Part shown: positions 35,851 to 45,992 of the stretch, in pieces | How positions within the stretch are numbered: position 1 is the first letter of the stretch | Layout: each line of letters begins with the position of its first letter | Translations under genes and position numbers: made by a program | The notes under the pieces: generated by a model | What the model saw: the letters and a program-made list of their open reading frames with translations, nothing else | What the model was told of the DNA's origin: nothing | Database searches by the model: none | NCBI RefSeq assembly: GCF_000189255.1 | Contig: NZ_AEVS01000090.1 | Span: 1 to 64,000 of the forward strand | DNA from: Vibrio brasiliensis LMG 20546 | GTDB lineage: Bacteria; Pseudomonadota; Gammaproteobacteria; Enterobacterales; Vibrionaceae | Reading direction: 5' to 3' | Length of the DNA: 64,000 nucleotides

Positions 35851-37422
35851 CTATCGACGTTCAGTACGCATGCCCATTAGCAAGCTTACACACATCAATA
35901 GCAATACGATGGTGAATGGTAGTGCCGTCGAGATAGCACCCGCCTGCAATGCCTGTACCGCTTCAGAACCACCAATCCACAATAGCGCGACTGCGATAGC
36001 ACCTTCCATAAAGGCCCAGAAAACACGCTGGATTACAGGAGCGTCCACTTTACCACCAGCGGTAATGCTGTCGATAACCAGTGAGCCAGAATCTGATGAA
36101 GTGATAAAGAATACCAATACCAGAATGATAGCAATCACTGACAGGATCGAACCATAAGGAAGCACATCAAACATTTGGAACATGGCTAGCGATACATCAG
36201 TAAGACCTTCACTACCCAGTTCGCCAACGTTATTGATCACTTGATCAATCGCCATGCCACCAAAGGTCGACATCCAAAGTAGCGTTACTGCTGTTGGTAC
36301 CAACAAGACTGCGGTAATGAACTCACGTACGGTACGACCTTTAGAAACGCGAGCGATGAACATACCTACAAATGGTGACCAAGAGATCCACCAAGCCCAG
36401 TAGAATACAGTCCAGCCCTGGAACCAAGCTTCATCTTCACGGCCGTGAGGGTTACTTAGAGGAATTAAGTTCTCCAGGTAAGCCATTAACGTGGTACCAA
36501 TGTTGCCGACGACGATAGCATAGCCAATTAATGCAACCAGAATCAGCAGTAAGAATGCAACGATCATGTTGATGTTACTGATGACCTTTACACCACCATC
36601 AATACCACGGATAACAGATACCACGGCAAGCAATGTTACAGCGGTAATCACAACGATCTGCAAACCTAAGCCAGACTCGATGCCAAATACATGGTGAATA
36701 CCACTCGCAGCTTGCTGCGCACCCAGACCTAATGAAGTCGCCAGACCGAACAGAGTAGCCAGTACCGCTAAAATATCAACGATGTGACCAGCCCAACCCC
36801 AGGCGCGATCGCCAAGCAGTGGGTAGAAAATAGAGCGAATCGAAAGTGGTAAGCCTTTGTTGTAGGCGAAAAACGCAAGTGACAGTGCGACAACACCATA
36901 AATAGCCCATGGGTGCAGACCCCAGTGGAACATGGTCGCGCCAAGAGCAAGTTTAGCCGCTTCAGGTGAATTCGCTTCAACACCCAGCGGAGTCTCATAC
37001 CATCCGGTGAAGTAAGCGACAGGTTCAGCCACACTCCAGAACATCAGGCCGATACCCATACCTGCTGCGAAAAGCATCGACAGCCATGATAAGTATGAAT
37101 AGTCAGCCGTTGCGTCATTACCACCAAGACGGATCTTACCTAATGGTGACGCAATCAGCGCCAGACAGAAAATAACAAAGATGTTCCCTGACCAGATAAA
37201 CAACCAGTCAAAGCTACCAATGATCTGCCACTTGATACCATCCAGTGTCGCTTTCGCTGACTCTGCATCCATAACCAATACAGCAATTAAAAATATCGCT
37301 ATTAGACTCGCACTCCAGCCAAACACTGGATTGTGCACGTCAAATCCCCACTTCTGTACGTTATCCTGACCGATTGTGTAGTCGGTACTATCGATACTGT
37401 ACTTATCTATGCCTTTAGTCAT
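35851..37422 (-). CDS. BCCT family betaine/carnitine/choline transporter
   Basis: 523 residues, twelve membrane helices. The BCCT signature with its tryptophan box is GWTVFYWAWWISWSPFVGMF (~333), followed by IARVSKGRTVREF. An earlier conserved stretch is AAGMGIGLMFWSVAEPVAY (~117), the glycine-rich coupling helix. The short N- and C-terminal tails argue against the long osmosensing tail of BetP or BetT. It takes up glycine betaine or related quaternary ammonium compounds with sodium or protons. Its neighbourhood (bet operon, CosR-like regulator) fits osmoprotection. Confidence 0.92.
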   Translation of the reverse strand: MTKGIDKYSIDSTDYTIGQDNVQKWGFDVHNPVFGWSASLIAIFLIAVLVMDAESAKATLDGIKWQIIGSFDWLFIWSGNIFVIFCLALIASPLGKIRLGGNDATADYSYLSWLSMLFAAGMGIGLMFWSVAEPVAYFTGWYETPLGVEANSPEAAKLALGATMFHWGLHPWAIYGVVALSLAFFAYNKGLPLSIRSIFYPLLGDRAWGWAGHIVDILAVLATLFGLATSLGLGAQQAASGIHHVFGIESGLGLQIVVITAVTLLAVVSVIRGIDGGVKVISNINMIVAFLLLILVALIGYAIVVGNIGTTLMAYLENLIPLSNPHGREDEAWFQGWTVFYWAWWISWSPFVGMFIARVSKGRTVREFITAVLLVPTAVTLLWMSTFGGMAIDQVINNVGELGSEGLTDVSLAMFQMFDVLPYGSILSVIAIILVLVFFITSSDSGSLVIDSITAGGKVDAPVIQRVFWAFMEGAIAVALLWIGGSEAVQALQAGAISTALPFTIVLLLMCVSLLMGMRTERR

Positions 37423-37806
37423 CGTTCCTCTCTAGCATCTTATTTCCGATGCGTAACAGCGTGTCCATTCAAGGAAATCATTAGAGTTAAAAATGATTTT
37501 CTGCTAGTTACAATCTGATACACCTCTCATTATTGTACGCTTCTTGTCGTTTTGTTCCACTAATAAGCTGTTTTTTGGACACAATTTAGGAAAATCGCCA
37601 CGCGACCGATTATGTTTTGAGCAATTTAAGATACACTTAACATTTGATAATGTTCGTACACTAAATAATTACACTAATATTTATAACAGTAATTACATAT
37701 TTGGCTTGTTCATTTGTGATAATAGAGGCTTTTTTTCGTCTTCTATTTCATGTATTTTTGCCTACTTTTCTTGACTAAATAACTCTCGACTTACTAAGGA
37801 ACCGCA
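37423..37806. promoter_or_regulatory. AT-rich divergent promoter region between BCCT and CosR-like genes
   Basis: 384 bases without a gene. Very AT-rich between 37600 and 37770, including the near-palindromic stretch TAATTACACTAATATTTATA at ~37669-37690 followed by ACAGTAATTA. It should contain the promoters of both genes and possibly operator sites of the MarR-type regulator itself. AAGGA lies before the TTG start at 37807. Confidence 0.45.
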
Positions 37807-38283
37807 TTGGAAAAGCATGAAGAAGTCCTAATCTCGATTCGTCAGATCATTCGAGCAATTGATTTACACTCTAAGAAGCTAAGTAAAGAGTCTGGATTAA
37901 CGGGCCCGCAACTGATATTGATGCGTTCTATTCGAGAACTTGGGGAAGTAACAATTCGTCAGCTTTCTGACCATACGAATATGAGTCAGGCAACCGCGAC
38001 AACGATTCTTGATCGTTTAGAGCGTAATGGTTTGGTCCAGCGCGTTCGTAGTAGTAAAGATAAACGTAAAGTTCATGCTTATCTTACCGATGAAGGTAAG
38101 AAACTGTTGGATAACGCCCCAACCCCTCTACAGCAAAGCTTCATTACCAAGTTTCAACGTCTGGAAGAGTGGGAGCAGTCACTACTACTTTCGTCTGTGC
38201 AGCGTATTTCATCGATGATGAACGCTGAAGATATCGATGTAGCTCCGGTTCTCGAACTCGGCAGTATTACTAAGCCGGAATAA
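37807..38283 (+). CDS. cosR: MarR family regulator, CosR-like
   Basis: 158 residues from a TTG codon with AAGGA upstream. The winged helix is clear: VTIRQLSDHTNMSQATATTI (~57-76) and LERNGLVQRVRSSKDKRKVHAYLTDEGKK. The start MEKHEEVLISIRQIIRAIDL and the closing LELGSITKP agree with my memory of Vibrio CosR, the repressor of compatible-solute synthesis and uptake genes. The divergent BCCT gene and nearby bet operon are plausible targets. The symbol rests on similarity recalled, not on a search. Confidence 0.78.
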   Translation: MEKHEEVLISIRQIIRAIDLHSKKLSKESGLTGPQLILMRSIRELGEVTIRQLSDHTNMSQATATTILDRLERNGLVQRVRSSKDKRKVHAYLTDEGKKLLDNAPTPLQQSFITKFQRLEEWEQSLLLSSVQRISSMMNAEDIDVAPVLELGSITKPE

Positions 38284-38365
38284 TCAGTTACTGGTTTGCT
38301 TTCCCCCCACTTTACGCTTACGTTTAAAGGTAAACATCTAAAAATGTTGTTCCGGTTTGTAAGGT

Positions 38366-39421
38366 GTGATGGCTATGAGCAAGACGTTACCAGATATAAA
38401 TGACGAGGCGATACTCGACTTAGCTAAGCAGAAGCAACTCCTCAAGATTATCGCCGCCATCACTCTGATAATCTTCGTTCCACTCGGAATTAAAAATATA
38501 ATTGCTGGTGAAATCATGCTAGGCATGGTTTTACTGGCTTTCGAGATATCTCTACTACTCGAAATCACAGCCATCATCTACAATCGAATAAGTCTCTTCA
38601 GTCATTACCTGCCCCTGGTACTTCTCCTCATATCTGCGGTTCTGGCTGTCCGGGTATTCGGCACTCTGGCGACCTATTGGATCTACCCGATCTTAATCAG
38701 CCTGATATTTCTTCTTCCCAAAAGAGAAGCCATTACTTCTAATTTCATTATGATTTCCGGCTCAGGCTTCGCCGCGCTGATGCATCAGGACGTCGCCGTA
38801 ACATTGCGTTACGTCATCTCGCTAATAGTGACCGCTATTATTGTTCACGTGGTTGTCCAAGCTATACGTGCGTTGCAAGTTGAGCTACGTACCCTGTTAG
38901 TGAAAGACGCCCTGACAGGTGTTTATAATCGTCACGAACTCAATGATTCATTAGAGAGCGCTATTGAACACTATCCTTGCTCTAGTCTGTCTTTAATCGA
39001 CGTCGATAACTTTAAATATGTGAATGACCTATTTGGTCATGATGTTGGAGACCGTGTTCTGATTTCAATTGCAGCTTGCATCCAACAAGAAATGGAGCTC
39101 GACGATAAGCTTTTCCGCCTTGGTGGCGATGAATTTCTGCTGCTTCATCATGGCAAAGATCAATTATTAGCAGAGGAGAAGAGCAGCCGTATTCTCAATA
39201 GAGTTCGTCAACTACCCAGTCCAAGTGAACAGCCGATTACCATTAGCATCGGCATTGCTGAGTGTCAGCCATCAGAACAAGCCAGAGAGTGGATTAAGCG
39301 TGCCGACCTGGCTTTGTATCAGTCCAAGAGAGCCGGACGCAACCGAATGACCCGCTACGGTGCTGACGATGCATATCAAGCAGCTCCGCTTTCGCCACAA
39401 CATCAGGAAAACGCTGGTTAG
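38366..39421 (+). CDS. Membrane-bound diguanylate cyclase (GGDEF)
   Basis: 351 residues. Five to six hydrophobic helices fill residues ~25-170 (IIAAITLIIFVPLGI, YLPLVLLLISAVLAV, IYPILISLIFLLP, YVISLIVTAIIVHVVVQ). A cytoplasmic GGDEF domain follows, with substrate loop DVDNFKYVNDLFGHDVGD (~211) and an intact active site FRLGGDEFLLL (~251). It should make c-di-GMP. An alternative start exists at residue 2 or 4. Its last four bases overlap the convergent AsnC gene. Confidence 0.9.
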   Translation: MMAMSKTLPDINDEAILDLAKQKQLLKIIAAITLIIFVPLGIKNIIAGEIMLGMVLLAFEISLLLEITAIIYNRISLFSHYLPLVLLLISAVLAVRVFGTLATYWIYPILISLIFLLPKREAITSNFIMISGSGFAALMHQDVAVTLRYVISLIVTAIIVHVVVQAIRALQVELRTLLVKDALTGVYNRHELNDSLESAIEHYPCSSLSLIDVDNFKYVNDLFGHDVGDRVLISIAACIQQEMELDDKLFRLGGDEFLLLHHGKDQLLAEEKSSRILNRVRQLPSPSEQPITISIGIAECQPSEQAREWIKRADLALYQSKRAGRNRMTRYGADDAYQAAPLSPQHQENAG

Positions 39422-39882
39422 TTGCTTCCTGTAAAGATAGGCAGCTCACTGCCACCTTTCACCTGTCTAATCGCTAAGTGGGTGTGGATATCTTTGACAT
39501 TTTCCAGACGCTGCAGCTTACGCGTAAACGATTCGTAACCAGCGAGATCATGGCTTACCACCTCTAGCAAGTAATCATACGCTCCGGACACCACGTGGCA
39601 GCTAATCACCTCGTCCATCTCCTGAATTGCATGTTCGAAGTCATCGATACTGGCAGCCTGGTGATTGTTTAAGCTCACTTCGACAAACACCGTCATCCCG
39701 ACGCCAATCCGATCTTTGTTCAAGCTGGCGCGATAATTGGCGATGATCCCCTGTTCTTCAAGCCGTTTAATTCTTCTTGCACATGGTGAAGCTGACAAGC
39801 CGACCTTATCAGCGATTTCCGCTGTTGCCTGACGAGCATCCTGTTGTAGCAGCCTTAAAATATGCTTATCTATTCTATCCAT
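39418..39882 (-). CDS. Lrp/AsnC family transcriptional regulator
   Basis: 154 residues. Helix-turn-helix at ~20-45 (TAEIADKVGLSASPCARRIK) preceded by the family opening DRIDKHILRLLQQDAR. The C-terminal RAM effector domain includes VISCHVVSGAYDYLLEVV. Such regulators sense amino acids. It is divergent from an EamA exporter gene across ~140 bases, suggesting that it controls export of an amino acid or similar metabolite. Confidence 0.92.
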   Translation of the reverse strand: MDRIDKHILRLLQQDARQATAEIADKVGLSASPCARRIKRLEEQGIIANYRASLNKDRIGVGMTVFVEVSLNNHQAASIDDFEHAIQEMDEVISCHVVSGAYDYLLEVVSHDLAGYESFTRKLQRLENVKDIHTHLAIRQVKGGSELPIFTGSN

Positions 39883-40022
39883 AATACCTCACGCCTGTTT
39901 CAATCAATTTGAGTTCAAATATTGATTGAAACCACTAAATTATTTTAATTTATCACTTAATATTGCCAGATTTAACCTCTATTTACATTCCATAATGATC
40001 ATAATTCTAATCAAGGTAACGT

Positions 40023-40961
40023 ATGGATATGGTTTCTGGATACCTGGCAATGATTGCCACCCTTTTGCTCTGGTCTGGCTTTTTCCTGTCATTAAGAAGC
40101 GGAGCTCATTCTGAGCTACTCACTGCTGATATTGCCTTAACCCGCTTTGTTATCCCTTGCTTGATTCTCTTGCCTCTGGTGTATAAAGCGAGACAACAAA
40201 TCATTGCCGTACCCAAGCGTTACTTACTTGGTATGTTTATCGGTAGCGGTCTGCCCTATCTGCTCGTCGCCGGGACTGGGATGACGTTCGCTCCAGTGTC
40301 TGATGGTAGCGCTCTTGTTCCCGGTACCCTGCCACTATTTGTCTCCGGAATCGCAGTCGTTCTCTTTAAACAGCCCCTGAGTAGTCACCGCATCTTTGGT
40401 TTAATTCTGGTTATGATTGGTATTGGTACATTTTTGGCGCAAAGCTTTAGCCATGCTGATAGCCAGCTGTTGCAAGGCCACCTGTTATTTCTGATCGGTA
40501 GCGCTATGTGGGCGACTTTCACTATCTGCGCACGTGTTTCCAATCTGAACCCACTTGCCGCATCTGGTCTGATTGCCCTAATGTCTACGATTGCCTTGCT
40601 GCTTGTTATCCTTGGCGGAGGACTCGATAGCTATCTATATACTCACGCAGTAAGCGAATGGCCATGGGAGCAACTGAGCGGTCACTTGATGCTACAAGGT
40701 GTCGGGGCGGGTGTTATTGCCGCTTTCACGTACCTCCACGCTATATCAGTGTTGGGAGCAGAACGTACCGCTGCATTTGGTGCCGCAACCCCTGCAGTTG
40801 CAACCTTGCTGGCGATCCCCGTATTTGCTGAACAACCGACCCCACTTGGCTGGCTGGCGCTGTCCTTGATTTGTGTTGGTAGTTTGATTGCCAGTAACAT
40901 CCTGATGAAGAAAGACACCTCACTGCAATACCAGCCGCCTTCATTTAAAAGCAAAGCCTGA
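40023..40961 (+). CDS. EamA/DMT family transporter
   Basis: 312 residues, ten membrane helices in two EamA repeats: first WSGFFLSLRSGAHSELLTADIAL through FMGT-type helices, second beginning HLLFLIGSAMWATFTICARV (~157). AAGGTAACGT precedes the ATG. DMT carriers of this kind export amino acids, nucleosides or related metabolites. The divergent Lrp/AsnC gene hints at an amino acid-type substrate. Confidence 0.88.
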   Translation: MDMVSGYLAMIATLLLWSGFFLSLRSGAHSELLTADIALTRFVIPCLILLPLVYKARQQIIAVPKRYLLGMFIGSGLPYLLVAGTGMTFAPVSDGSALVPGTLPLFVSGIAVVLFKQPLSSHRIFGLILVMIGIGTFLAQSFSHADSQLLQGHLLFLIGSAMWATFTICARVSNLNPLAASGLIALMSTIALLLVILGGGLDSYLYTHAVSEWPWEQLSGHLMLQGVGAGVIAAFTYLHAISVLGAERTAAFGAATPAVATLLAIPVFAEQPTPLGWLALSLICVGSLIASNILMKKDTSLQYQPPSFKSKA

Positions 40962-41052
40962 TGGTCTCTGATCGATTGAGCCGTTTGAAGTTGAGGCCGG
41001 GAATCGGTATAGTTCAGCCTTAACTTAAACAGACGCTAAATGGATTGTAACT

Positions 41053-41361
41053 GTGAAAACACCTTGTATCGCAGCCTGTAAGAACAATGAAGGTATTTGC
41101 AGTGGTTGCTACCGCACCATGAACGAAGTCGTCAACTGGCGCCACTTCACCGATCAAGAGCGTGATGAAATCATGGCAAAAGTGAGTAGCACAAACTCAA
41201 CCCATAGCTGTCCATCCTGTAACCAACCAGCCCAGTGCGATATTAGTCAGGGTAAGTCGACATGTTGGTGTTTCGAGATTGAACAGCGGGATACTTCTCA
41301 GCTAGCCGACAACACATTATGCTTATGTCGAAAATGCCTGTCGAAGCTTCCCCTCGCATAA
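41053..41361 (+). CDS. DUF1289 and cysteine-rich CWC fusion protein
   Basis: 102 residues from a GTG. The N-terminal half is DUF1289 (TPCIAACKNNEGICSGCYRT, then EVVNWRHFTDQERDEIMAKV). The second half is a cysteine-rich CWC domain (HSCPSCNQPAQCDI, STCWCFEI, LCLCRKCLSKL). In total fourteen or so cysteines suggest one or more zinc sites. Function is unknown. Monocistronic. Confidence 0.85.
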   Translation: MKTPCIAACKNNEGICSGCYRTMNEVVNWRHFTDQERDEIMAKVSSTNSTHSCPSCNQPAQCDISQGKSTCWCFEIEQRDTSQLADNTLCLCRKCLSKLPLA

Positions 41362-41387
41362 TTTTTCACTAACCTGCAGTTATTATT

Positions 41388-41412
41388 TTTGGATTAGTTT
41401 TGCTAATCCAAA
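41388..41412. promoter_or_regulatory. Inverted repeat before the EmrD-like gene
   Basis: TTTGGATTAG-TTTTG-CTAATCCAAA is a perfect 10-5-10 inverted repeat in the gap between the DUF1289 and EmrD-like genes. It may be a weak terminator of the former or an operator of the latter; there is no T-run directly after it. Confidence 0.45.
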
Positions 41413-41571
41413 TATCAAATTTTTATCTTGCTTTAGATCACACTTTTTCATTGCCAGATAATCTAACCCCCTTTAATATCTCGCGCCTAAAAGTCCCCTT
41501 TGTTTGTATTTGTTATTAGCTTTGCTTCTGCATTGCTAATGTTTTGCGCGTTGTATTTAGGTGTTGTAGAA

Positions 41572-42777
41572 ATGTCTGCGTCTACTCAAGTGATTAAGTT
41601 AACTTTTCTGATTGCTATTCTGACTGCTGTTGGTCAAATGACTCAAACCATGTATGTCCCATCAATAGGTCATATGGCAAGTGAGTTCTTGGTTAGTCCA
41701 TCCGCACTACAAGCGGTAATGGCCTGTTACCTAATTCCTTACGGTTTTTCGCAGTTCGTTTATGGTCCTTTATCTGATCGTTTGGGTCGTAAGCCAATCA
41801 TTGTTGTTGGTCTGCTTATCTATATTGCAGGTACACTCGTCGCTCTTTTTGCGCACGATTACGATTGGTTTCTTGCCGGTAGCTTCATTCAGGGCTTAGG
41901 GATTGGCTGTGGCGGCGCTATGTCGCGAACACTTACTCGTGACCTGTTCGATGGTGCTGAACTGCATAAGGTTAATAGCCTAATCAGCATGTGCGTGATC
42001 TTTTCACCTCTGATTGCTCCGGTACTGGGCGGCTACCTGACTGAAGCATTTGGCTGGCGTTCAAGCTACATGTTCCTGGCACTATTTGGTATCGCGGTTG
42101 TGATTACGATGATGACCAGTTTCATGGAGACATTGCCTCGCGAGAAGCGTCGCTATGAAAAGGTCACCAGCAGCTACCGCTATGTTCTGTCGGACCGTCG
42201 TTTTCAGGGCTATTTAATCTGTTTGGTTGCAACCTTCTCTGGTATCGCTATCTTTGAGGCTGCAGCAGGCGTATTACTTGGTGGGGTATTGAAACTACCT
42301 GCAACGACGGTAAGTTTACTGTTCGTATTACCTATCCCTGGCTACTTGGTCGGTGCTGCGCTTTCAAGCTACATTGCATCAAGAAAGAACGAGAAACGTG
42401 CACTGAGTGTTGGACTGGTTGCCATAATGGCAGGTTCTCTGGTGGTCTTGCTACCTGGCTTACTGGGTCAGACAAGCGCTCTGACATTGATTGGCGGAGC
42501 AACCATTTATTTCTTAGGTGCTGGTATTCTTTTCCCGGCGGCAACAACGGGTGCTCTGTCACCATTGCCTTACCACGCAGGCACCGGCGGTGCTGTGTTA
42601 GGTGGTATGCAAAACTTAGGTGCAGGTTTGGCGACCCTTGGTGCTTCGATGATTCCGGCACCAGATCAAATGCCGCTTGGCGCACTGATGCTAATTATGT
42701 CGATTCTCGCTCTGCTTGGTCTGATTCGAGTTTACCGTAAACACGATCCATCCAACGAAATGCCACTCGCGATATAA
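41572..42777 (+). CDS. emrD: MFS drug exporter, Bcr/CflA-EmrD type
   Basis: About 401 residues from ATG 41572 (AGG upstream); an in-frame TTG at 41500 would add an extra hydrophobic leader that the family lacks. Twelve membrane helices. MFS motif A is GPLSDRLGRKPIIVVG (~64), and motif C-like glycine-rich segment GLGIGCGGAMSRTLTRDLFD follows at ~104. It is a drug-proton antiporter resembling the Vibrio EmrD-3 type. Substrates are not predictable. It shares a bidirectional terminator with viaA. Confidence 0.85.
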   Translation: MSASTQVIKLTFLIAILTAVGQMTQTMYVPSIGHMASEFLVSPSALQAVMACYLIPYGFSQFVYGPLSDRLGRKPIIVVGLLIYIAGTLVALFAHDYDWFLAGSFIQGLGIGCGGAMSRTLTRDLFDGAELHKVNSLISMCVIFSPLIAPVLGGYLTEAFGWRSSYMFLALFGIAVVITMMTSFMETLPREKRRYEKVTSSYRYVLSDRRFQGYLICLVATFSGIAIFEAAAGVLLGGVLKLPATTVSLLFVLPIPGYLVGAALSSYIASRKNEKRALSVGLVAIMAGSLVVLLPGLLGQTSALTLIGGATIYFLGAGILFPAATTGALSPLPYHAGTGGAVLGGMQNLGAGLATLGASMIPAPDQMPLGALMLIMSILALLGLIRVYRKHDPSNEMPLAI

Positions 42778-42780
42778 CGC

Positions 42781-42808
42781 AAAAAGGAGCTCAATGAGCT
42801 CCTTTTTT
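42781..42808. terminator. Bidirectional terminator between emrD-like gene and viaA
   Basis: AAAAAGGAGCTCA-ATG-AGCTCCTTTTTT, a perfect stem flanked by A5 and T6, placed between two convergent genes. Confidence 0.9.
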
Positions 42809-42820
42809 GTTTGTCAGCGA

Positions 42821-44266
42821 CTACCATTTCTTCATCAGACGCCCCACCAGATTAGGGTGATAAGCCCAGTTATGATCGAACATGGTCATCAATTCTGGGT
42901 TGCCGTACTTGGACAAGCTAATGGCATGGAAACGATTCTTACGCGCTTTAAGTTCCGCTACCTTGTGTGCCATCTCATCCGACTGCTTTGGTGCGATAAA
43001 GTCTGAAATCACCACCATATCAGCGTTCTTATACTTATCGCCACACATAAGATCGATTGACTTCATCAGCACAGGTTCGAGATCGGTACCGCCGTGGAAA
43101 CTGTATGTGAGAAAGTCACTCGCTTCACGCAGACCATCTTGTTTAGTCAACTCATAAGTAATTTGTTCTGTGGAAAAGAGAATAACGTAACAATCGCGAT
43201 CTTCTGCCAATGCAATCTGCATTAATGCATACGCCATCGCCTTAGCACATTGCTCCGGAAAGCCACTCATTGAACCAGAAGCATCGACACAAACAATAAA
43301 CGGCCCTTTCTCAACATCGACTTGCTTGTGATCAGGTTGCTGCGCACGAATTTTGCGTAAGGTTCTCGACTTACCCTGCATGCGATAATTCATCAGACGC
43401 TTATCTACCAGATGTTTGTAGAAGACAACTTCCAACTCAGGATAAGCAAGAAACATAGTTTCGTTCGGCAGTAACTTATTGAGGTCGTCGCTTTCATGAA
43501 TACCAACAATATCATCGGTAGCTTCATCTGATTTCTCTTCGACCATTTGCAACTCTTCAGCCGGAGCTCGATTGAGTTCAGGATCATCAACCTGCCCTGC
43601 CATACGACCAAGTTGTTCAGCTATCTCTTGCAAGCCTTTATTCTTTTTAAGGAATTCCGCATGACGTTTCATTACAGAAAGATCAGACTTACTTAGCTTG
43701 GCAGACGCCATATCCCATAAACGACCTACGCTACCTTCATCCCCTTCTTCCGTCACTTTATCCATGTTCTTCATGGTTTCCATGCGTTGGTAAAGGTCTT
43801 TAAGCACTTTCTCTTTATTCGCTTCTAGCTCTGAAAGCTGTGCCTGACGTAAGGCATCAGACAGACTCTGATACCACTGATCACAGAAATAGTGAGGGAA
43901 CATTGGGTTATTAAGTCCCTTGTTCTTTTCCAGAAGGCGACGCGCTTTAAGATAGAAGGCCGAGTGCCACTCTAACTTTTTAATGACTTCCGGGATCTCT
44001 TCAAAAAATCTCGCTTCATCCCAATGAATCACTTCCTGATACAGTGCCAGCTCTTGTTGAAAACGTTCCGTTTCACAAACCTTAGTGATGCGCTTTTTAA
44101 CGCTACCACGCCACTTCAGCAGATGGTTTTTAACTGAACTTTTCACCCCACGCTTCTCGGCCAGCACCATGACCTGAGAACGCGCCATCAGATCATTAAC
44201 CGCAGTGTCTATGATTCCTGAATCGGCAATGGCCAGTGCTAAGTTTAATCCGTCGGCTCCTAACAT
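42821..44266 (-). CDS. viaA: RavA-stimulating VWA protein ViaA
   Basis: 481 residues. The C-terminal von Willebrand A domain has an intact MIDAS motif, IVCVDASGSMSGFPEQCAKA (~325), plus conserved threonine (FHGGTDLEP) and aspartate (VVISDFIAP). The N-terminal two thirds are helical. ViaA stimulates the ATPase of its partner RavA; in E. coli the pair affects respiratory complexes and aminoglycoside uptake. It follows ravA by nine bases, an operon. Confidence 0.93.
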   Translation of the reverse strand: MLGADGLNLALAIADSGIIDTAVNDLMARSQVMVLAEKRGVKSSVKNHLLKWRGSVKKRITKVCETERFQQELALYQEVIHWDEARFFEEIPEVIKKLEWHSAFYLKARRLLEKNKGLNNPMFPHYFCDQWYQSLSDALRQAQLSELEANKEKVLKDLYQRMETMKNMDKVTEEGDEGSVGRLWDMASAKLSKSDLSVMKRHAEFLKKNKGLQEIAEQLGRMAGQVDDPELNRAPAEELQMVEEKSDEATDDIVGIHESDDLNKLLPNETMFLAYPELEVVFYKHLVDKRLMNYRMQGKSRTLRKIRAQQPDHKQVDVEKGPFIVCVDASGSMSGFPEQCAKAMAYALMQIALAEDRDCYVILFSTEQITYELTKQDGLREASDFLTYSFHGGTDLEPVLMKSIDLMCGDKYKNADMVVISDFIAPKQSDEMAHKVAELKARKNRFHAISLSKYGNPELMTMFDHNWAYHPNLVGRLMKKW

Positions 44267-44275
44267 ATCGGCTCC

Positions 44276-45940
44276 TTATGAGAAGAACTGGTTTAAGTTC
44301 TTAAATCGGAAAACCGTACGTTCACACTCGGCTTTGGTTGACTCCAACACCTGCTGAAGATTTTGTAAACTCGCTTCCATCGCACGCGGTAACTCTTGGT
44401 CTATAAAACCGTGCGGCAGGGCGCCATGGAAATTGGATCGCACTTTACGTAGATGATGTTCCGCGTGTTCAAGCTGAGCCATCGCTTGCTCAGACTTGGT
44501 TAACCACTCTTGATAGAGCGACTCATCAAGGCCCTTATTGGTCACAACTGAAACCAGTACCGCTCGGTTAGCAATATCTTTAATCACCAGATTATTGGCA
44601 GCATCCAGATCAAAGCGTAAGCGACACATATTGGTGTTCTGATTGACATAGCCGTACACGTCACCCTGACCGTCTTTAATCACTCGCTCTAACTCATTCT
44701 TTGGTACGTAGACCCAGCGACTGTCCCCCTTCTCAGACTCTGAGACAGACATGTTGCTTTGCAATAGCACCAATTTGACCAAGTCGAATGCGCTGCCGAC
44801 CTTATAGCTTTTGGCGTTGGAGATATCGTAGCTATGGATCTGTTTCTTAATCAGTCCAGTGGTTGTTTCCATCGCTAACATGATGCCAAACTCAGATTCA
44901 AGTTCTTCTTGAACCTCGCTCAGCTCTTCACGGCATAAAGTAATTTGTTGTTCTACTTCCTGTTGGTCGAAAGCGTGATTGAGGGCAAACTGCTTAATAA
45001 CACTGCGTACTACGTCACGAGACTCAGGACTGTTCCATAAACAGTCTTGCAGTAACAGCAGATCAAGAGGGTTAATAGAATCGCGACCGTTAAAATAGGC
45101 GCTCGCTTTTAGTAGCTTAACGGCCTTCTTCCAACGACGGTCTGAGACATACATATCGGTCTCTGCCACATCGACACCACTCCCGGCGGTAGCAGCACTT
45201 TCCAACATGGTTTTAAGTTCATAGAGCTTTTCGAATACTTCTTCCGACAGCTCTAGTGTATCCAGTTCTGACTGCCACTGATGGTATTCCTCATCTGTAA
45301 TGGCAAGTCCTTCAGGAATCACTGCCTCTTGAGGTGTTCCGACAGTTAGCATCGACTTGAAGTTATTCTTGTTCTGAATACGGTTGACGAATACGCGTAC
45401 AAGCATACGGTCATATAGGGCTTCCAGACCGCTATCCTCATCAGGTAGTTCATTCGATGCGGAAACCAGCAGACGCATTGGAACGCGCTCAATATCGCTG
45501 CCATTCTTGAAAGTCTTCTCGTTAACAACAGTCAGAAGGGTATTAAGGATTGCCGGGCCCGCTTTCCAGATTTCATCAAGGAAAACCACTTGCGCGGTTG
45601 GTAAGTAGCCTTCGGTAAGGCGTAGGTAACGACCGTTATCTTTCAGTTCCTGAATACTCAGTGGACCAAACACCTCTTCCGGTGTCGAAAAGCGAGTCAT
45701 TAGATATTCAAAATAAGATGAGTTATCAAACGCTTGGATCAGACGTTTAGCAATAAGGCTTTTTGCAATACCCGGAGGGCCAAGTAAGAACACACTTTCG
45801 CCCGCTAAGGCTGCGAGCAAACAGAGTTTGATGGTTTCTTCTCTCTCATAGACACCATCTGATAGTGCATGAGCCAGTTTACTGATTCGTTCAGAGAGCA
45901 AAGCTTTTTGTGAGTGAGACACTCGATTTGGGCTAATCAT
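44276..45940 (-). CDS. ravA: MoxR-type AAA+ ATPase RavA
   Basis: 554 residues, slightly longer than E. coli RavA. Walker A is [16 protein letters not shown] (~53-68), Walker B is [11 protein letters not shown] (118-128), and sensor 1 is [15 protein letters not shown]. The C-terminal part (after ~330) corresponds to the LARA/helical region. It forms a hexameric chaperone-like ATPase with ViaA. First gene of ravA-viaA; CTCCT/AGGAG ribosome site upstream. Confidence 0.94.
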   Translation of the reverse strand: MISPNRVSHSQKALLSERISKLAHALSDGVYEREETIKLCLLAALAGESVFLLGPPGIAKSLIAKRLIQAFDNSSYFEYLMTRFSTPEEVFGPLSIQELKDNGRYLRLTEGYLPTAQVVFLDEIWKAGPAILNTLLTVVNEKTFKNGSDIERVPMRLLVSASNELPDEDSGLEALYDRMLVRVFVNRIQNKNNFKSMLTVGTPQEAVIPEGLAITDEEYHQWQSELDTLELSEEVFEKLYELKTMLESAATAGSGVDVAETDMYVSDRRWKKAVKLLKASAYFNGRDSINPLDLLLLQDCLWNSPESRDVVRSVIKQFALNHAFDQQEVEQQITLCREELSEVQEELESEFGIMLAMETTTGLIKKQIHSYDISNAKSYKVGSAFDLVKLVLLQSNMSVSESEKGDSRWVYVPKNELERVIKDGQGDVYGYVNQNTNMCRLRFDLDAANNLVIKDIANRAVLVSVVTNKGLDESLYQEWLTKSEQAMAQLEHAEHHLRKVRSNFHGALPHGFIDQELPRAMEASLQNLQQVLESTKAECERTVFRFKNLNQFFS

Positions 45941-45976
45941 TGTTGTGCTCTCCTGGGGCCATCATTAAACCTTGTA

Positions 45977-45992
45977 TGTATAATTTTATACA
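45977..45992 (-). promoter_or_regulatory. Palindrome upstream of ravA
   Basis: TGTATAA-TT-TTATACA is a perfect 7-2-7 inverted repeat ~37 bases before the ravA ATG. It may be an operator or overlap the -10 region. Confidence 0.45.
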
